DNA of 64,000 bases from Desulfovibrio sp. (GCA_016208105.1 JACQYS010000027.1:90505-154504), one strand, 5' to 3'; shown: positions 29,770 to 38,526, counted from the stretch's first letter. Made by a program: numbers and translations. The notes: a model not told the origin generated them from the sequence alone.

Positions 29770-30777
29770 ATGAAATTTCTTGTAACCGGTGCTGCCGGTT
29801 TTATTGGGTTTCACCTGTGCAAAAAACTTCTTGAGAAGGGATACACAGTAATCGGCATCGACAATTTAAACGATTATTACTCTGTAGCCTTAAAAAAAGA
29901 CCGTCTTCGCCTTCTCCAGAAATTTGATCATTTTACTTTTGTAAAAATTGATCTTTCTGATCGTGATTCTCTGGAATCTCTTTTCGCAAACAACGACTTC
30001 ACTCATGTTATAAACATGGCTGCTCAGGCTGGAGTACGCTACAGTCTCGAAAACCCGAATGCGTATATTCAGTCCAACATCGTAGGGTTTGCTAATCTTC
30101 TTGAATGCTGCAGGCAGAATAAAATCCAGCATTTGGTCTATGCCTCTTCAAGTTCCGTTTATGGTTTAAACACTGACATGCCTTTCTCTATTCATTCGAA
30201 TGTCGATCATCCCATCAGCCTTTATGCCGCTTCAAAAAAGTCTAACGAACTGATGGCGCATGCCTATAGCCATTTATATGCTCTTCCTACCACCGGGCTA
30301 CGTTTTTTTACCGTGTATGGACCATGGGGACGGCCTGACATGGCTTTATTTTTGTTCACTAAGGCTATACTTGAAAACCGCCCCATCCAGGTTTTCAACC
30401 ATGGGAAAATGCGCCGAGACTTCACGTATATTGATGATATTGCTGAAGGCGTTTTTCGCGCCTCTCTCAAGATTCCTGAGCCCAACCATGACTGGTCAGG
30501 CCATTCTCCTGATCCAGGCACCAGCCTCTGCCCGTACCGGTTGTATAATATTGGGAACAATAAGTCGGTAGAACTGACCACGTATATCGAAGCGTTAGAA
30601 AATGCTTTAGGAAAGAAAGCGCACAAGATTATGTTGCCCATGCAACCAGGTGACGTGCCAGCTACTTATGCAGACATTGATGACCTTGTACGTGATGTTG
30701 GTTTTCAGCCATCAATGCCTATTGAAATTGGCATCAAGAACTTTGTTTCCTGGTATAAAGAATATTACAATGCCTGA
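29770..30777 (+). CDS. NAD-dependent nucleotide-sugar epimerase (UDP-glucuronate 4-epimerase-like)
   Basis: 335-residue short-chain dehydrogenase/reductase. NAD-binding [20 protein letters not shown] (4-23), [10 protein letters not shown], the catalytic Ser in YASSSSVYG, and YxxxK in YAASKKSNE near 157-161. The segment [17 protein letters not shown] near 178-194 is characteristic of CapI/LpsL-type UDP-glucuronate 4-epimerases, so UDP-galacturonate for surface polysaccharide is the likely product. The exact substrate is inferred. A 13-bp direct repeat lies on both sides of the gene. Confidence 0.88.
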   Translation: MKFLVTGAAGFIGFHLCKKLLEKGYTVIGIDNLNDYYSVALKKDRLRLLQKFDHFTFVKIDLSDRDSLESLFANNDFTHVINMAAQAGVRYSLENPNAYIQSNIVGFANLLECCRQNKIQHLVYASSSSVYGLNTDMPFSIHSNVDHPISLYAASKKSNELMAHAYSHLYALPTTGLRFFTVYGPWGRPDMALFLFTKAILENRPIQVFNHGKMRRDFTYIDDIAEGVFRASLKIPEPNHDWSGHSPDPGTSLCPYRLYNIGNNKSVELTTYIEALENALGKKAHKIMLPMQPGDVPATYADIDDLVRDVGFQPSMPIEIGIKNFVSWYKEYYNA

Positions 30778-30782
30778 TACCC

Positions 30783-30811
30783 TTGACACCAGGTCGAGGC
30801 TTCCTTACTAA
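30783..30811 (+). promoter_or_regulatory. Possible promoter upstream of the XXXCH-like gene
   Basis: TTGACA, 17 bases, then TACTAA. The -35 is perfect and the -10 is poor. It starts six bases after the epimerase stop. Confidence 0.3.
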
Positions 30812-30857
30812 AGCCAGTAAATTTCTCACATCATTAATCCCACGTAGGTACCTGGAG

Positions 30858-31148
30858 ATGGATTTCCTCGCCTTAAAACGCGCTCTTGATGATTCTTTCA
30901 AGGTGATTCTTGAAGCTGCTCAAGACGGACAAATTCCTGATGAGAAACTTGTTAATCAATTTGCCCGCCTTTCTACACAGCTCCACGTTCAGGCCGATGA
31001 TGTCTGGGCTGGCGAGGCCGAAGACTTCGCTCATTTGGCAAATCAGCTTTTGCAAACCGTTAAAAAGGGCAAGCTCGAGGATGCCATTCGCCTGATCGAC
31101 TCTTTGCAAGACGCCCAGGACTATTGCCATCGCACCTACAAATCTTAA
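30858..31148 (+). CDS. XXXCH-type small protein of unknown function
   Basis: 96 residues, mostly helical, acidic in the middle and ending DYCHRTYKS. The C-terminal CH in an otherwise helical protein, and the core QLHVQADDVWAGEAEDFAHL, recall the XXXCH-domain proteins of deltaproteobacteria; this is from memory and moderately certain. ATG 30858 opens the conserved-looking part (MDFLALKRAL); an in-frame TTG at 30783 would add a basic leader. It ends directly at the parS palindrome in front of parA. Confidence 0.6.
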   Translation: MDFLALKRALDDSFKVILEAAQDGQIPDEKLVNQFARLSTQLHVQADDVWAGEAEDFAHLANQLLQTVKKGKLEDAIRLIDSLQDAQDYCHRTYKS

Positions 31149-31170
31149 GATTGTTTCACGTGAAACAATC
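31149..31170. promoter_or_regulatory. parS centromere site
   Basis: Perfect 22-base palindrome GATTGTTTCACGTGAAACAATC containing the universal chromosomal parS core TGTTTCACGTGAAACA (31152-31167), bound by ParB. It lies 25 bases before the parA start codon and right after the preceding stop codon. Chromosomal parS sites usually cluster near oriC. Confidence 0.95.
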
Positions 31171-31194
31171 CCGAAACCCGGAGGGTCTGCTTCT

Positions 31195-31962
31195 ATGGCC
31201 CGATGCATCGTTATTGCCAACCAGAAAGGGGGGGTGGGTAAAACCACAACGGCAGTGAATCTGGCCGCCTCCTTGGCTGTGATGGAAAAAAAAACTCTTC
31301 TGATTGATTGCGATCCGCAAGCCAATGCTTCAAGCGGCGTTGGCATCTACCCCGAAAAGGTCCTGGAAAATCTCTACTCCGTTTTGTATGAGCCGCAGAA
31401 AGCATGGGATGCGGTGTATGAGACGTCTTTTCCGTATCTACACGTATTGCCCTCTACGTCAGATCTGGTGGCGGCGGACATCGAGCTTGTTGATAAGCAG
31501 GGGCGGGAGAGCTTTTTAAAAGACGTAGTTGGTGTGCTTGGTGAAAAATATGATTTTATTCTCTTGGATTGCCCCCCATCTCTCGGCCTAGTTACTCTCA
31601 ATGCCCTGTGCGCAGCTACCGAGCTGTTGGTGCCTCTCCAGTGCGAGTATTATGCCCTTGAAGGTGTCGCACAGCTTCTCAAGACGTTTGAGCTGGTCCG
31701 GCGGCGGTTCAATGGGCGGCTGCATCTTTTGGGTGTCGTCATGACCATGTACGATGGGCGGAACAAGCTGAACAGGCATGTGAAGCGTGAGATTCGAAAG
31801 TGTTTCCCTAAGCATCACTTCGAGACCATCATCCCGAGAAATGTGAGGGTCTCTGAAGCTCCGAGCCACGGGTTGTCTGTGATAGCCTATGATGTAAAGT
31901 CGAAGGGGGCAGAGGCATATCTCGGATTGGCCAGAGAGGTCGTTTGCCGCGTGCCAGCTTAG
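31195..31962 (+). CDS. parA: Chromosome-partitioning ATPase ParA/Soj
   Basis: 255-residue Walker-type ATPase that works with ParB-parS to segregate origins. Deviant Walker A NQKGGVGKTTTAVNLAASLA near 9-28, LLIDCDPQANASSG near 35-48, DFILLDCPPSLGLVTLNAL near 120-138, and MYDGRNKLN near 183. Ribosome site GGAGG is ten bases upstream, between parS and the ATG. It ends in a strong terminator, so it is not in an operon with parB. Confidence 0.96.
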   Translation: MARCIVIANQKGGVGKTTTAVNLAASLAVMEKKTLLIDCDPQANASSGVGIYPEKVLENLYSVLYEPQKAWDAVYETSFPYLHVLPSTSDLVAADIELVDKQGRESFLKDVVGVLGEKYDFILLDCPPSLGLVTLNALCAATELLVPLQCEYYALEGVAQLLKTFELVRRRFNGRLHLLGVVMTMYDGRNKLNRHVKREIRKCFPKHHFETIIPRNVRVSEAPSHGLSVIAYDVKSKGAEAYLGLAREVVCRVPA

Positions 31963-31986
31963 TTAGGGTTATGATTCATTAATTGG

Positions 31987-32022
31987 AAGGCAGGAGCTGT
32001 TGGCTCCTGCCTTTTATTTTTT
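31987..32022 (+). terminator. Rho-independent terminator of parA
   Basis: Perfect 11-bp stem AAGGCAGGAGC/GCTCCTGCCTT (31987-31997 and 32003-32013) followed by TTATTTTTT. It overlaps the stop codon of the convergent zinc-ribbon gene. Confidence 0.9.
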
Positions 32023-32427
32023 GATGAAAGGACGACACTCAACATCAACATGTTTCTTAAAGTGCTTTTTCAATATTCGGGCGTTGCAGGTTTGGCATTC
32101 AAAGTTCACCAAACCTCCGATAGTAGCCGAGCGAAGTTTGAATTTTCTGGGTGTGTCCTGCATCCAGTCTGGTGTTTCGTTTCCGCACTGGTCGCAAGAG
32201 ACATCTTTGGGCAAGGGATATTGAAAGTCCCAGAATTGAGCGAGAGCTTCCCAATCATTCATTGGTTCTGCGGATTCTTTCTTAAGTGAAGGATCGAGCT
32301 CCTCAAGCGCTCTGTCAATTGCTGGAGAAATGATTGGTTCGGCCTTTGCCCACAGGGCAGGGCTTAGGAAAACGCCAATGAATCTTTTTTCCTGGTCGTA
32401 CAAGGGAAGAAAATGATCGGTAAACAC
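32014..32427 (-). CDS. Hypothetical protein with a C-terminal zinc ribbon
   Basis: 137 residues. N-terminal half (about 1-75) has no recognised fold: FLPLYDQEKRFIGVFLSP, then acidic helices. The C-terminal half has CDQCGNETPDW (near 78-88) and CQTCNAR (near 112-118), two CxxC pairs about 34 residues apart that could bind one zinc. It lies between parA and parB on the opposite strand. Function unknown; a nucleic-acid or protein-binding zinc ribbon is a guess. Confidence 0.6.
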   Translation of the reverse strand: MFTDHFLPLYDQEKRFIGVFLSPALWAKAEPIISPAIDRALEELDPSLKKESAEPMNDWEALAQFWDFQYPLPKDVSCDQCGNETPDWMQDTPRKFKLRSATIGGLVNFECQTCNARILKKHFKKHVDVECRPFIKK

Positions 32428-32552
32428 GGTGGCTAAAACCTCCTAATGAACAGGTGAGCCAAATGCTGGCGGTTGCTTTCTTGCGGTGCTAGAGGGTAAG
32501 GAGTTCAAGACTGATGTCAAGCTGCGACTGGAGCGGCCAGGAGGATTTAGGT

Positions 32553-33455
32553 ATGGCTGGAGCGAAAGGTTTAGGGCGAGGGCTGGATGTCCTGCTCAAA
32601 GGCATATCTGTTGGCAGTGAAAACCCTGAGGTTCTCCTCGTGCAACTGGAGAATGTTCACCCGAATCCTAGGCAGCCACGTCTCGAATTCGATCCGCAGG
32701 CATTGGCAGACCTTGCCAGCTCAATCAAAGAGCAGGGCGTGCTGCAGCCAATTCTGGTGCGGGAGAGTTCGACTGGACGTGGACAGTATGAGCTCGTAGC
32801 AGGAGAAAGGCGGCTTCGGGCGAGCAAATTGGCTGGCTTGAGCGAAATTCCAGCGATTTTACGCGATGTTACCGACGAACAAAGCCTTGCGCTCGCTCTC
32901 ATTGAAAATTTGCAAAGAGAGAATTTGAATGCGTTGGAAGAGGCCAAGGGTCTTGATCAACTGTCCAATGTGTTTGGCATGAATCAGGAAGCCCTCGCAC
33001 AAAAAGTTGGGAAAAGCAGATCATCTGTGGCGAATAGTCTGCGCCTCCTACAGTTACCTGAGCACATCCAGCAGAGCCTCTTTAAGGACGAAATCTCGGC
33101 TGGCCATGCCCGGGCTCTGCTTTCCATCGCGGATGAAGGTATCCAAGACAAATTGTGGAAGAGGGTGGTGGATTTGGGTCTGTCAGTACGAGAGGTCGAG
33201 GACATGGCCAGCCACTGGAAAGAGCATGGAGATCTCCCGCACGGAAATTTGCAGGCCCATAGCCCGAAACCTGGTAAGAGAACTAAAACTCCTCTGCCAA
33301 CAGAAATGACTCATTTGATGAGTAAATTGCGTGAGAAATTCAAAACCAACGTCAAAATTGGCGGAGATGAGTCTCGCGGCAAGGTCACATTTTCATATGC
33401 AACCTCAGAGGAATTAAAGGCGCTTGTGGAGGCATGGGGCGTTGATGATGCCTAA
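32553..33455 (+). CDS. parB: Chromosome-partitioning protein ParB/Spo0J
   Basis: 300-residue CTP-dependent clamp that loads at parS. N-terminal GAKGLGRGLDVLLKG, then VHPNPRQPRLEFDPQALADLA near 37-57, the CTP-binding box ELVAGERRLRASKLAG near 78-93, ALIENLQRENLNALEEA near 114-130, and the parS-binding helix-turn-helix QKVGKSRSSVANSLRLLQLP near 149-168. C-terminal dimerisation segment follows. ATG 32553 has GAGG eight bases upstream. The last codons overlap hldE. Confidence 0.95.
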   Translation: MAGAKGLGRGLDVLLKGISVGSENPEVLLVQLENVHPNPRQPRLEFDPQALADLASSIKEQGVLQPILVRESSTGRGQYELVAGERRLRASKLAGLSEIPAILRDVTDEQSLALALIENLQRENLNALEEAKGLDQLSNVFGMNQEALAQKVGKSRSSVANSLRLLQLPEHIQQSLFKDEISAGHARALLSIADEGIQDKLWKRVVDLGLSVREVEDMASHWKEHGDLPHGNLQAHSPKPGKRTKTPLPTEMTHLMSKLREKFKTNVKIGGDESRGKVTFSYATSEELKALVEAWGVDDA

Positions 33456-34479
33456 GGCGCTGGATAAATCTCTTTTATCCGCGATGATAGATCGCCTCGC
33501 AAACGTTCCTGTTTTAGTGATCGGGGACGTAATGCTTGACCATTATCTTTCAGGGGATGCCGAACGAATCTCTCCTGAGGCTCCGGTTCCTGTAGTGCGC
33601 GTAGACAAGGAAAGGCACTTGCTTGGCGGTGCGGGTAACGTGGCCCGAAACATTGCGGCATTGGGTGGAGACCCGGAAATCATAAGCGTTATTGGTGCGG
33701 ATGATCCAGGGAAGGTTTTGCAGGATCTTTTGGCCAAGGAGGGGTTGCGCGGTAATCTCGTAGTCGAAAAGAGCAGGATGACTACCATCAAAACCAGGAT
33801 TATCGCACGCAATCAACAGATGATCAGGGTTGATCGGGAAGAGGTCCGGCAACTGCAGGGGCAAAGCCTCGAAGCTCTTGAAAGCATCGTTCGAAAAGTG
33901 TCACGCCAGCACACCGTCATAGTATTGTCTGATTACGGCAAAGGTGTTGTCTGCAAGGCTTTGCTGGATACAATCCACGAATTGAAAACCTCTTCAGACA
34001 AGCCCATAGTAGTTCTTGTGGACCCAAAGGTAATCAATGCCGGTTTGTACGCCGGAATGGACGTCCTCACGCCCAATGCCAAGGAGGCGGGCGAAATTAC
34101 CGGAATTCAAGCCAAGGGGAAGGATGCGGTAATCAAGGCGGGCCATGCCCTGTTCAAGCAGCTGCGTTGCAGCCATGTGTGCATTACCTTGGGAGCAGAT
34201 GGGATGGCGGTCTTCGAAAAACCTGGAAAAGTGTATCACGTGCCGACTGTGGCCCAGAGCGTGTTTGATGTTACAGGAGCTGGAGATACGGTTATTTCAG
34301 TTCTTGCACTCGCTCTGGGAGCAGGGCTCAGCTTGGTGGAAGCGAGTGTTCTGGCAAACTATGCCGCTGGAATTGTAGTTGGTCAGGTAGGTACAGCCGC
34401 AGCTACGCCGGAAAGTCTTCAAGAAGCTGTTCGAAAAATCTCGCTCCCGAAAATTGAAAGTTGGCTCAACATTGAATGA
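33445..34479 (+). CDS. D-glycero-beta-D-manno-heptose-7-phosphate kinase (RfaE domain I)
   Basis: 344-residue ribokinase-family enzyme matching the kinase half of HldE/RfaE: VIGDVMLDHYLSGDAERISPEAPVPV near 25-50 and LLGGAGNVARNIAALGGD near 60-77. The PfkB signature lies near the C-terminus in DVTGAGDTVISVLALAL near 276-292 with the catalytic Asp. It phosphorylates heptose-7-phosphate for lipopolysaccharide core synthesis. The adenylyltransferase half is absent, so a separate protein must supply it. It overlaps parB by 11 bases and leads into the Mla operon. Confidence 0.9.
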   Translation: MMPKALDKSLLSAMIDRLANVPVLVIGDVMLDHYLSGDAERISPEAPVPVVRVDKERHLLGGAGNVARNIAALGGDPEIISVIGADDPGKVLQDLLAKEGLRGNLVVEKSRMTTIKTRIIARNQQMIRVDREEVRQLQGQSLEALESIVRKVSRQHTVIVLSDYGKGVVCKALLDTIHELKTSSDKPIVVLVDPKVINAGLYAGMDVLTPNAKEAGEITGIQAKGKDAVIKAGHALFKQLRCSHVCITLGADGMAVFEKPGKVYHVPTVAQSVFDVTGAGDTVISVLALALGAGLSLVEASVLANYAAGIVVGQVGTAAATPESLQEAVRKISLPKIESWLNIE

Positions 34480-34490
34480 GGTAACTGTAT

Positions 34491-34808
34491 ATGGCGGATG
34501 AGCAAAGCACAGCCTGGACAGCAAAAGGCAGCCCGGAAACAGGCTTGGCAACTCTCCAGGGTGAAGTCGATTTTACCAACTCCCAGGATGTTCGTCAGTG
34601 GCTTAGAGAGTTTTCAAGTTCGTTCGCAGGCGATATGCAGCTCGATCTTTCAAATCTATCCTACATAGACAGCTCAGGTCTTGCCGTGCTCATCGAAGTT
34701 CGTAAATATCTGAAAAATTTCAATAGAAACATACGCATAGTGGCTGTGTCAGCACAAGTGAACAAGCTTTTCACCTTGACTCAGATCGGCGAATTATTCG
34801 GGATTTAA
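34491..34808 (+). CDS. STAS-domain protein, MlaB-like
   Basis: 105 residues. STAS fold with the hallmark LDLSNLSYIDSSGLAVLIEV near 53-72, as in anti-sigma-factor antagonists and MlaB. Its position directly before an MlaE-type permease points to the MlaB role: a cytoplasmic regulatory subunit of the lipid-transport ABC complex. The Ser after Asp (DSSG) is conserved, so phosphorylation cannot be excluded. Confidence 0.83.
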   Translation: MADEQSTAWTAKGSPETGLATLQGEVDFTNSQDVRQWLREFSSSFAGDMQLDLSNLSYIDSSGLAVLIEVRKYLKNFNRNIRIVAVSAQVNKLFTLTQIGELFGI

Positions 34809-34817
34809 GGATTCACA

Positions 34818-35567
34818 GTGGCCAGCGAATTCGATCAATTCATCTGGCTGGTCAACCGTCTTCTCGGCTGTTTACGCCGACCATTTTCCAAAAAACCATA
34901 CATGAGCTGGCAAACCTGGCGGCATTTCGCCTGGGTAGGCGCAGATTCACTGCCCATAGTCAGCACCATTGCAGCCTGCACAGGGGTGATTCTGGCACTC
35001 CAGGCCGCAGCGCAACTCGAGAAAGTTGGCGCGCTTTCATATGTTGCCAATCTTGTTGGAATCAGTATCGTCGCTGAACTGGGCCCTTTGCTTACAGCAT
35101 TGATTCTCTCCGGTAGAGCAGGCGCTGCCTTCACTGCTGAAATTGCGACTATGAAAATTTCAGAAGAGATTGACGCGTTGGAGGTCATGGGGCTTGACTC
35201 GGTTCGTTATCTTGTCTGGCCCAAATGTCTGGCCATGGTTCTTATGGCACCCATGCTTACTCTTTGGGCAGATTTCACCGGGGTGTTGTCTGGAGGGATA
35301 TTTTCAGTAATGGCGCTCGGGATAACGGCCCAAACCTATTACGAACAAACCGCAAGTTTCATAACGTTGCGTATTCTCTTTTCAGGATTGATAAAGAGCC
35401 TGGCCTTCGGCTTGGCCATAACCCTCATAGGGTGCTGGCAGGGATATCTGGCGCGGGAGGGAGCGTTGGACGTTGGACATAGAACGACCCGGTCTGTGGT
35501 TCAATCCATCTTCCTCATCGTGCTTCTCGATCTTTTTTTCACTGCACTGACCTACATTTCCAGATAA
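34818..35567 (+). CDS. mlaE: MlaE-type lipid ABC transporter permease
   Basis: 249-residue integral membrane protein of the MlaE/YrbE family. Visible features: an amphipathic N-terminal helix, about five transmembrane helices, and the family segment LGPLLTALILSGRAGAAFTAEIATMKISEEIDALEVMG (about 92-129), which includes the coupling helix to the ATPase. It moves phospholipids across the inner membrane to keep outer-membrane asymmetry. GTG start nine bases after the STAS stop. Confidence 0.92.
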   Translation: MASEFDQFIWLVNRLLGCLRRPFSKKPYMSWQTWRHFAWVGADSLPIVSTIAACTGVILALQAAAQLEKVGALSYVANLVGISIVAELGPLLTALILSGRAGAAFTAEIATMKISEEIDALEVMGLDSVRYLVWPKCLAMVLMAPMLTLWADFTGVLSGGIFSVMALGITAQTYYEQTASFITLRILFSGLIKSLAFGLAITLIGCWQGYLAREGALDVGHRTTRSVVQSIFLIVLLDLFFTALTYISR

Positions 35568-35571
35568 TACG

Positions 35572-36351
35572 ATGACTCTTAGCTGGACCAAAACACACCA
35601 GGCTCCAGATATACGCCTTGAGAACATATCGCTTGGGTATGCCACCTTGGCCGTATTGCAAAATATAACAGCCACGCTGCCTGCAGGAAAAATCAGCGTT
35701 ATTTTGGGGGGGTCAGGGGGGGGGAAGTCAACTTTACTGAAGACCATCCTCGGGCTTCTCACTCCAACTTCGGGTAGAATTTGGCTTGGTGATTCAGATC
35801 TGTATGCCCTTAAAGGTGATGACTTAAGGGAAATCCGAAAGCGAATGGGCGTTCTGTTCCAGGATGGTGCGCTGTTGGGTTCATTACCCCTGTGTGAGAA
35901 CATCGCTCTGCCGCTTCGAGAGCATACGAGCTTGGATGAGGAAATAATTGAGACGGTTGTGCGGCTGAAGTTGTCTCTGGTTGGGCTTGAACCATTCATG
36001 GATTTCTTCCCAAATCAACTGTCGGGGGGGATGCGTAAGAGAGCGGGGTTGGCCCGAGCTCTGGCTCTTGATCCGAGAATTCTTCTCTGTGACGAACCGA
36101 CATCTGGACTAGACCCGATAACGGCCGCAGATCTCGATCAGTTAATCCTCGAGCTAAAAGAAGCGTTTGAAATGACGATAATTGTTGTATCGCACGATCT
36201 TCAAAGTGTATTCACGATAGCTGATCATGTGGTGGTTTTGAATAAGGGAAAGGCGGTTTTTCAAGGAAAGCCTGAAGATTTGAAAGAGACCGAGGATGAC
36301 TTTCTGAAGCAATTCCTCAATCGTCGTCCTTCACGGGCAATACACATATAA
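35572..36351 (+). CDS. mlaF: MlaF-type ABC transporter ATPase
   Basis: 259-residue ATPase that powers the MlaE permease. Walker A GGSGGGKSTLLK near 46-57, Q-loop VLFQDGALLGSLP near 94-106, signature LSGGMRKRAGLARALALDP near 144-162, Walker B ILLCDEPTSGLDPI near 164-177, H-loop VVSHDL near 203. It follows mlaE by four bases. Confidence 0.94.
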   Translation: MTLSWTKTHQAPDIRLENISLGYATLAVLQNITATLPAGKISVILGGSGGGKSTLLKTILGLLTPTSGRIWLGDSDLYALKGDDLREIRKRMGVLFQDGALLGSLPLCENIALPLREHTSLDEEIIETVVRLKLSLVGLEPFMDFFPNQLSGGMRKRAGLARALALDPRILLCDEPTSGLDPITAADLDQLILELKEAFEMTIIVVSHDLQSVFTIADHVVVLNKGKAVFQGKPEDLKETEDDFLKQFLNRRPSRAIHI

Positions 36352-36384
36352 AACGTATTACATATCGTAATTAATGAGGTCCAG

Positions 36385-37296
36385 GTGTTCTCCAAAAACG
36401 CACACGTAAAAGACACGATCAAAGCCAGTGTTGCTCTGGCTGTCTGTCTGGCCGTACTGGGGACGTTTGTGGTTGTCCTGGGGGGGTATCGCTTCTGGGA
36501 AAACCTGACCTATTACAATATTCGCTTTAAAAGCGTGAAGGATCTGTCTGCTGGCCGCCCGGTGAAATACGGCGGACTGGATGTCGGGCGGATAATCTCC
36601 ATCGGAGTAGATGAGGATGATCCAAGAATGATCAGAGTGGTGGTTGGCCTGAACAACACAGTTGAAATCCGCCAAGGAGTTATGGCCCGGATTGCCCAGA
36701 AGGGGCTCGTGGGTGATTATTACGTTTTTCTCGACCCGCAGGGTGATTTGGGCGATCCGTTGCCTCCTAATAGTTACATTGCGTCCATTGAGACAGTGGA
36801 CATTTCTCAATTAGCAGGACTCGCCGGAGAGATCCTTGTGGACTTGAGGCCCAGGTTGGAGCGTATTGCGGCAAGCCTGGAGCAGGTGCTGACCGGTGAG
36901 AATTCAGCGAAAATTGGAGAACTCCTTTCGAAAGCTCCAGCAATGGTGGAAGATTTAAGAAAAACCGCTAGCCAAATCAGAGCGGATTTTACCGGTCTAG
37001 CAATAAGTGGCAAGGAGGCTGCGGAAACCGCCTCGCGCACTTTGAGAGGAATGGAGCAAGCGGTTGATGTTGTTAAAAAGGAGCTGGAGACGACTTTGAG
37101 CGATATACGCAGTGAGGTGAAGCAGGTGGGAGTCCTGACAGATACGGTCCACAAGGCCGTCAGGTATGACCAAGCCCAGTTGGAGGACATTCTAGCCAAT
37201 GTGGAACATCTGAGTTCGGATCTGAAACATCTGGCCGCAAGGCTTCGAGAACGGCCCTGGGAAGTTATCAGCCAACCGCGGGAGCGCAAGCCATGA
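36385..37296 (+). CDS. mlaD: MlaD-like MCE-domain lipid-binding protein
   Basis: 303 residues. One N-terminal transmembrane helix (about 12-38), then an MCE domain (about 43-125) with FKSVKDLSAGRPVKYGGLDVGRI and GVMARIAQKGLVGDYYVFLDP, and then a long helical tail (about 140-300). MCE proteins form hexameric rings that shuttle lipids in the periplasm. GTG start; preceded by mlaF and overlapping the lipoprotein gene by four bases. Confidence 0.9.
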   Translation: MFSKNAHVKDTIKASVALAVCLAVLGTFVVVLGGYRFWENLTYYNIRFKSVKDLSAGRPVKYGGLDVGRIISIGVDEDDPRMIRVVVGLNNTVEIRQGVMARIAQKGLVGDYYVFLDPQGDLGDPLPPNSYIASIETVDISQLAGLAGEILVDLRPRLERIAASLEQVLTGENSAKIGELLSKAPAMVEDLRKTASQIRADFTGLAISGKEAAETASRTLRGMEQAVDVVKKELETTLSDIRSEVKQVGVLTDTVHKAVRYDQAQLEDILANVEHLSSDLKHLAARLRERPWEVISQPRERKP

Positions 37297-37907
37297 AGTT
37301 AATACTGGCCCTGGGTCTTTCTTTAGTCGCGCTAGGGGGGTGCCTGGGCAAACCGGGCCCGGTTGAAGAATATCTCAAAGTGAGCAGCGGAGGAGACTGC
37401 GGGGGAGTGATCAGTCCGAGCAAGACCGCCACCGTCGTGGCGGTACGGCCGTTCAAATCCGCAGACGCATTGGACAGGCAGGCGGTGATGCTGGCGAGGG
37501 GGCGGGTGTCAAACCCGAGCCTGCGTTGGTATTGGGAGGCAACACCCGCAAAGATGTTCGAGCAATCGATGGCGAGTGCCCTTAATTGCACGCCTATGCT
37601 GGCTGCGGCGTGGCCAACTCGTTCCACCACCGAGGCGGCATACAGTTTGACAGGAACGGTATCTGCTTTTGAAGTGCAAGAACAGAATTTGACGATGAAC
37701 GTCTCAATAAATTGCCAGCTCTGGGATGGAAAAAATGTGAGCTTGGTAGGAGCAAGAGAGTTTGCCAGCAAGCAGCAGATAAATAAATTGGACGCACAGT
37801 CCATTGCCGAAGCATGCGCCAATGCCCTCTCGGGTATTAGCGCGGAAGTGGGTGCGTGGGTTATGGCGGTGGCAGGCGAAGCAGGTCAGGCGAGAAATTT
37901 AAAGTGA
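37293..37907 (+). CDS. ABC-transport auxiliary lipoprotein
   Basis: 204-residue lipoprotein: signal peptide with lipobox LGGC (Cys at 17). The core TATVVAVRPFKSADALDRQAVMLARG near 45-70 fits the ABC-type transport auxiliary (PqiC/DUF330-like) family, which accompanies MCE systems. ATGA-type overlap with mlaD shows coupling. It likely anchors at the outer membrane and docks the MCE ring. Confidence 0.82.
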   Translation: MKLILALGLSLVALGGCLGKPGPVEEYLKVSSGGDCGGVISPSKTATVVAVRPFKSADALDRQAVMLARGRVSNPSLRWYWEATPAKMFEQSMASALNCTPMLAAAWPTRSTTEAAYSLTGTVSAFEVQEQNLTMNVSINCQLWDGKNVSLVGAREFASKQQINKLDAQSIAEACANALSGISAEVGAWVMAVAGEAGQARNLK

Positions 37908-38299
37908 TAGAAGCCATTACCCTGATAGCGGAACAACGAATCCGCGAAGCCATGAAACAAGGGGTTTTTGACGACCTTCCATGCAAAGGGAAACCGCTTG
38001 ATGTGTATGCAGAAGCGAACATCCCGCCGGACCTCAGAATGGCATATACGCTTCTGAAAAATGGAGGGTACCTGGACGATGGGTCTAATGCCATCGATCC
38101 GGAAAAAATCACGTCATTGGAAAACATGCTGGCGCACAACCCGGAAGAACGTAAAAATGTGAGGAAGATGCTCAAACTCACAGTAATCGAGTTCAGAATG
38201 AGTCGCAATGGGAAAAGGCAATTGGAACTAGAACAAAAAGGCTATTATGAGAAAGTAGTCGAGAAGATAAGAATTAAAAAGCAGGAGGACATAATATGA
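37904..38299 (+). CDS. DUF1992 (DnaJC28-like) protein
   Basis: 131 residues. IAEQRIREAMKQGVFDDLPCKGKPL near 7-31 is the signature of the DUF1992/DnaJ-homologue-28 family. No J-domain HPD motif is present. GTG at 37904 overlaps the lipoprotein stop (GTGA); a longer frame within the lipoprotein gene is unlikely. The C-terminal half is helical and basic. Function is unknown. Confidence 0.83.
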   Translation: MIEAITLIAEQRIREAMKQGVFDDLPCKGKPLDVYAEANIPPDLRMAYTLLKNGGYLDDGSNAIDPEKITSLENMLAHNPEERKNVRKMLKLTVIEFRMSRNGKRQLELEQKGYYEKVVEKIRIKKQEDII

Positions 38300-38526
38300 G
38301 CCCGTGCAGGACGAAAGGAAAGGGCTGCTGCTCGGACGACAGTATATCAGAACAATTTCAGTACGTGCGCAGGGGGCCAAACGGCGAATATATCATCCCT
38401 GAAGAGAAAATTGAGGATTTCGTTCGAAGGTACATGGAGTTGGCTGATAACAACGACCACCTTGAGAGGCTCAGGGCATATCTGAATACTGGAATGCGAA
38501 ACAAGCCAGGTGAGCTTGATGATTAG
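38296..38526 (+). CDS. Small hypothetical protein with N-terminal Cys cluster
   Basis: 76 residues. MSPCRTKGKGCCSDD has three Cys near the N-terminus; the remainder is charged and helical (EEKIEDFVRRYMELADNNDHLERLRAYL). ATGA overlap with the DUF1992 gene and a small overlap with the LprI-like gene place it in the Mla operon. Not recognised. The Cys cluster could bind metal. Confidence 0.6.
   Translation: MSPCRTKGKGCCSDDSISEQFQYVRRGPNGEYIIPEEKIEDFVRRYMELADNNDHLERLRAYLNTGMRNKPGELDD

Noticed and set aside
33461..33482. Inverted pair of DnaA-box-like sites (TGGATAA and TTATCCG)
   Set aside because: Each has at least two mismatches to the consensus and lies within the hldE coding sequence.
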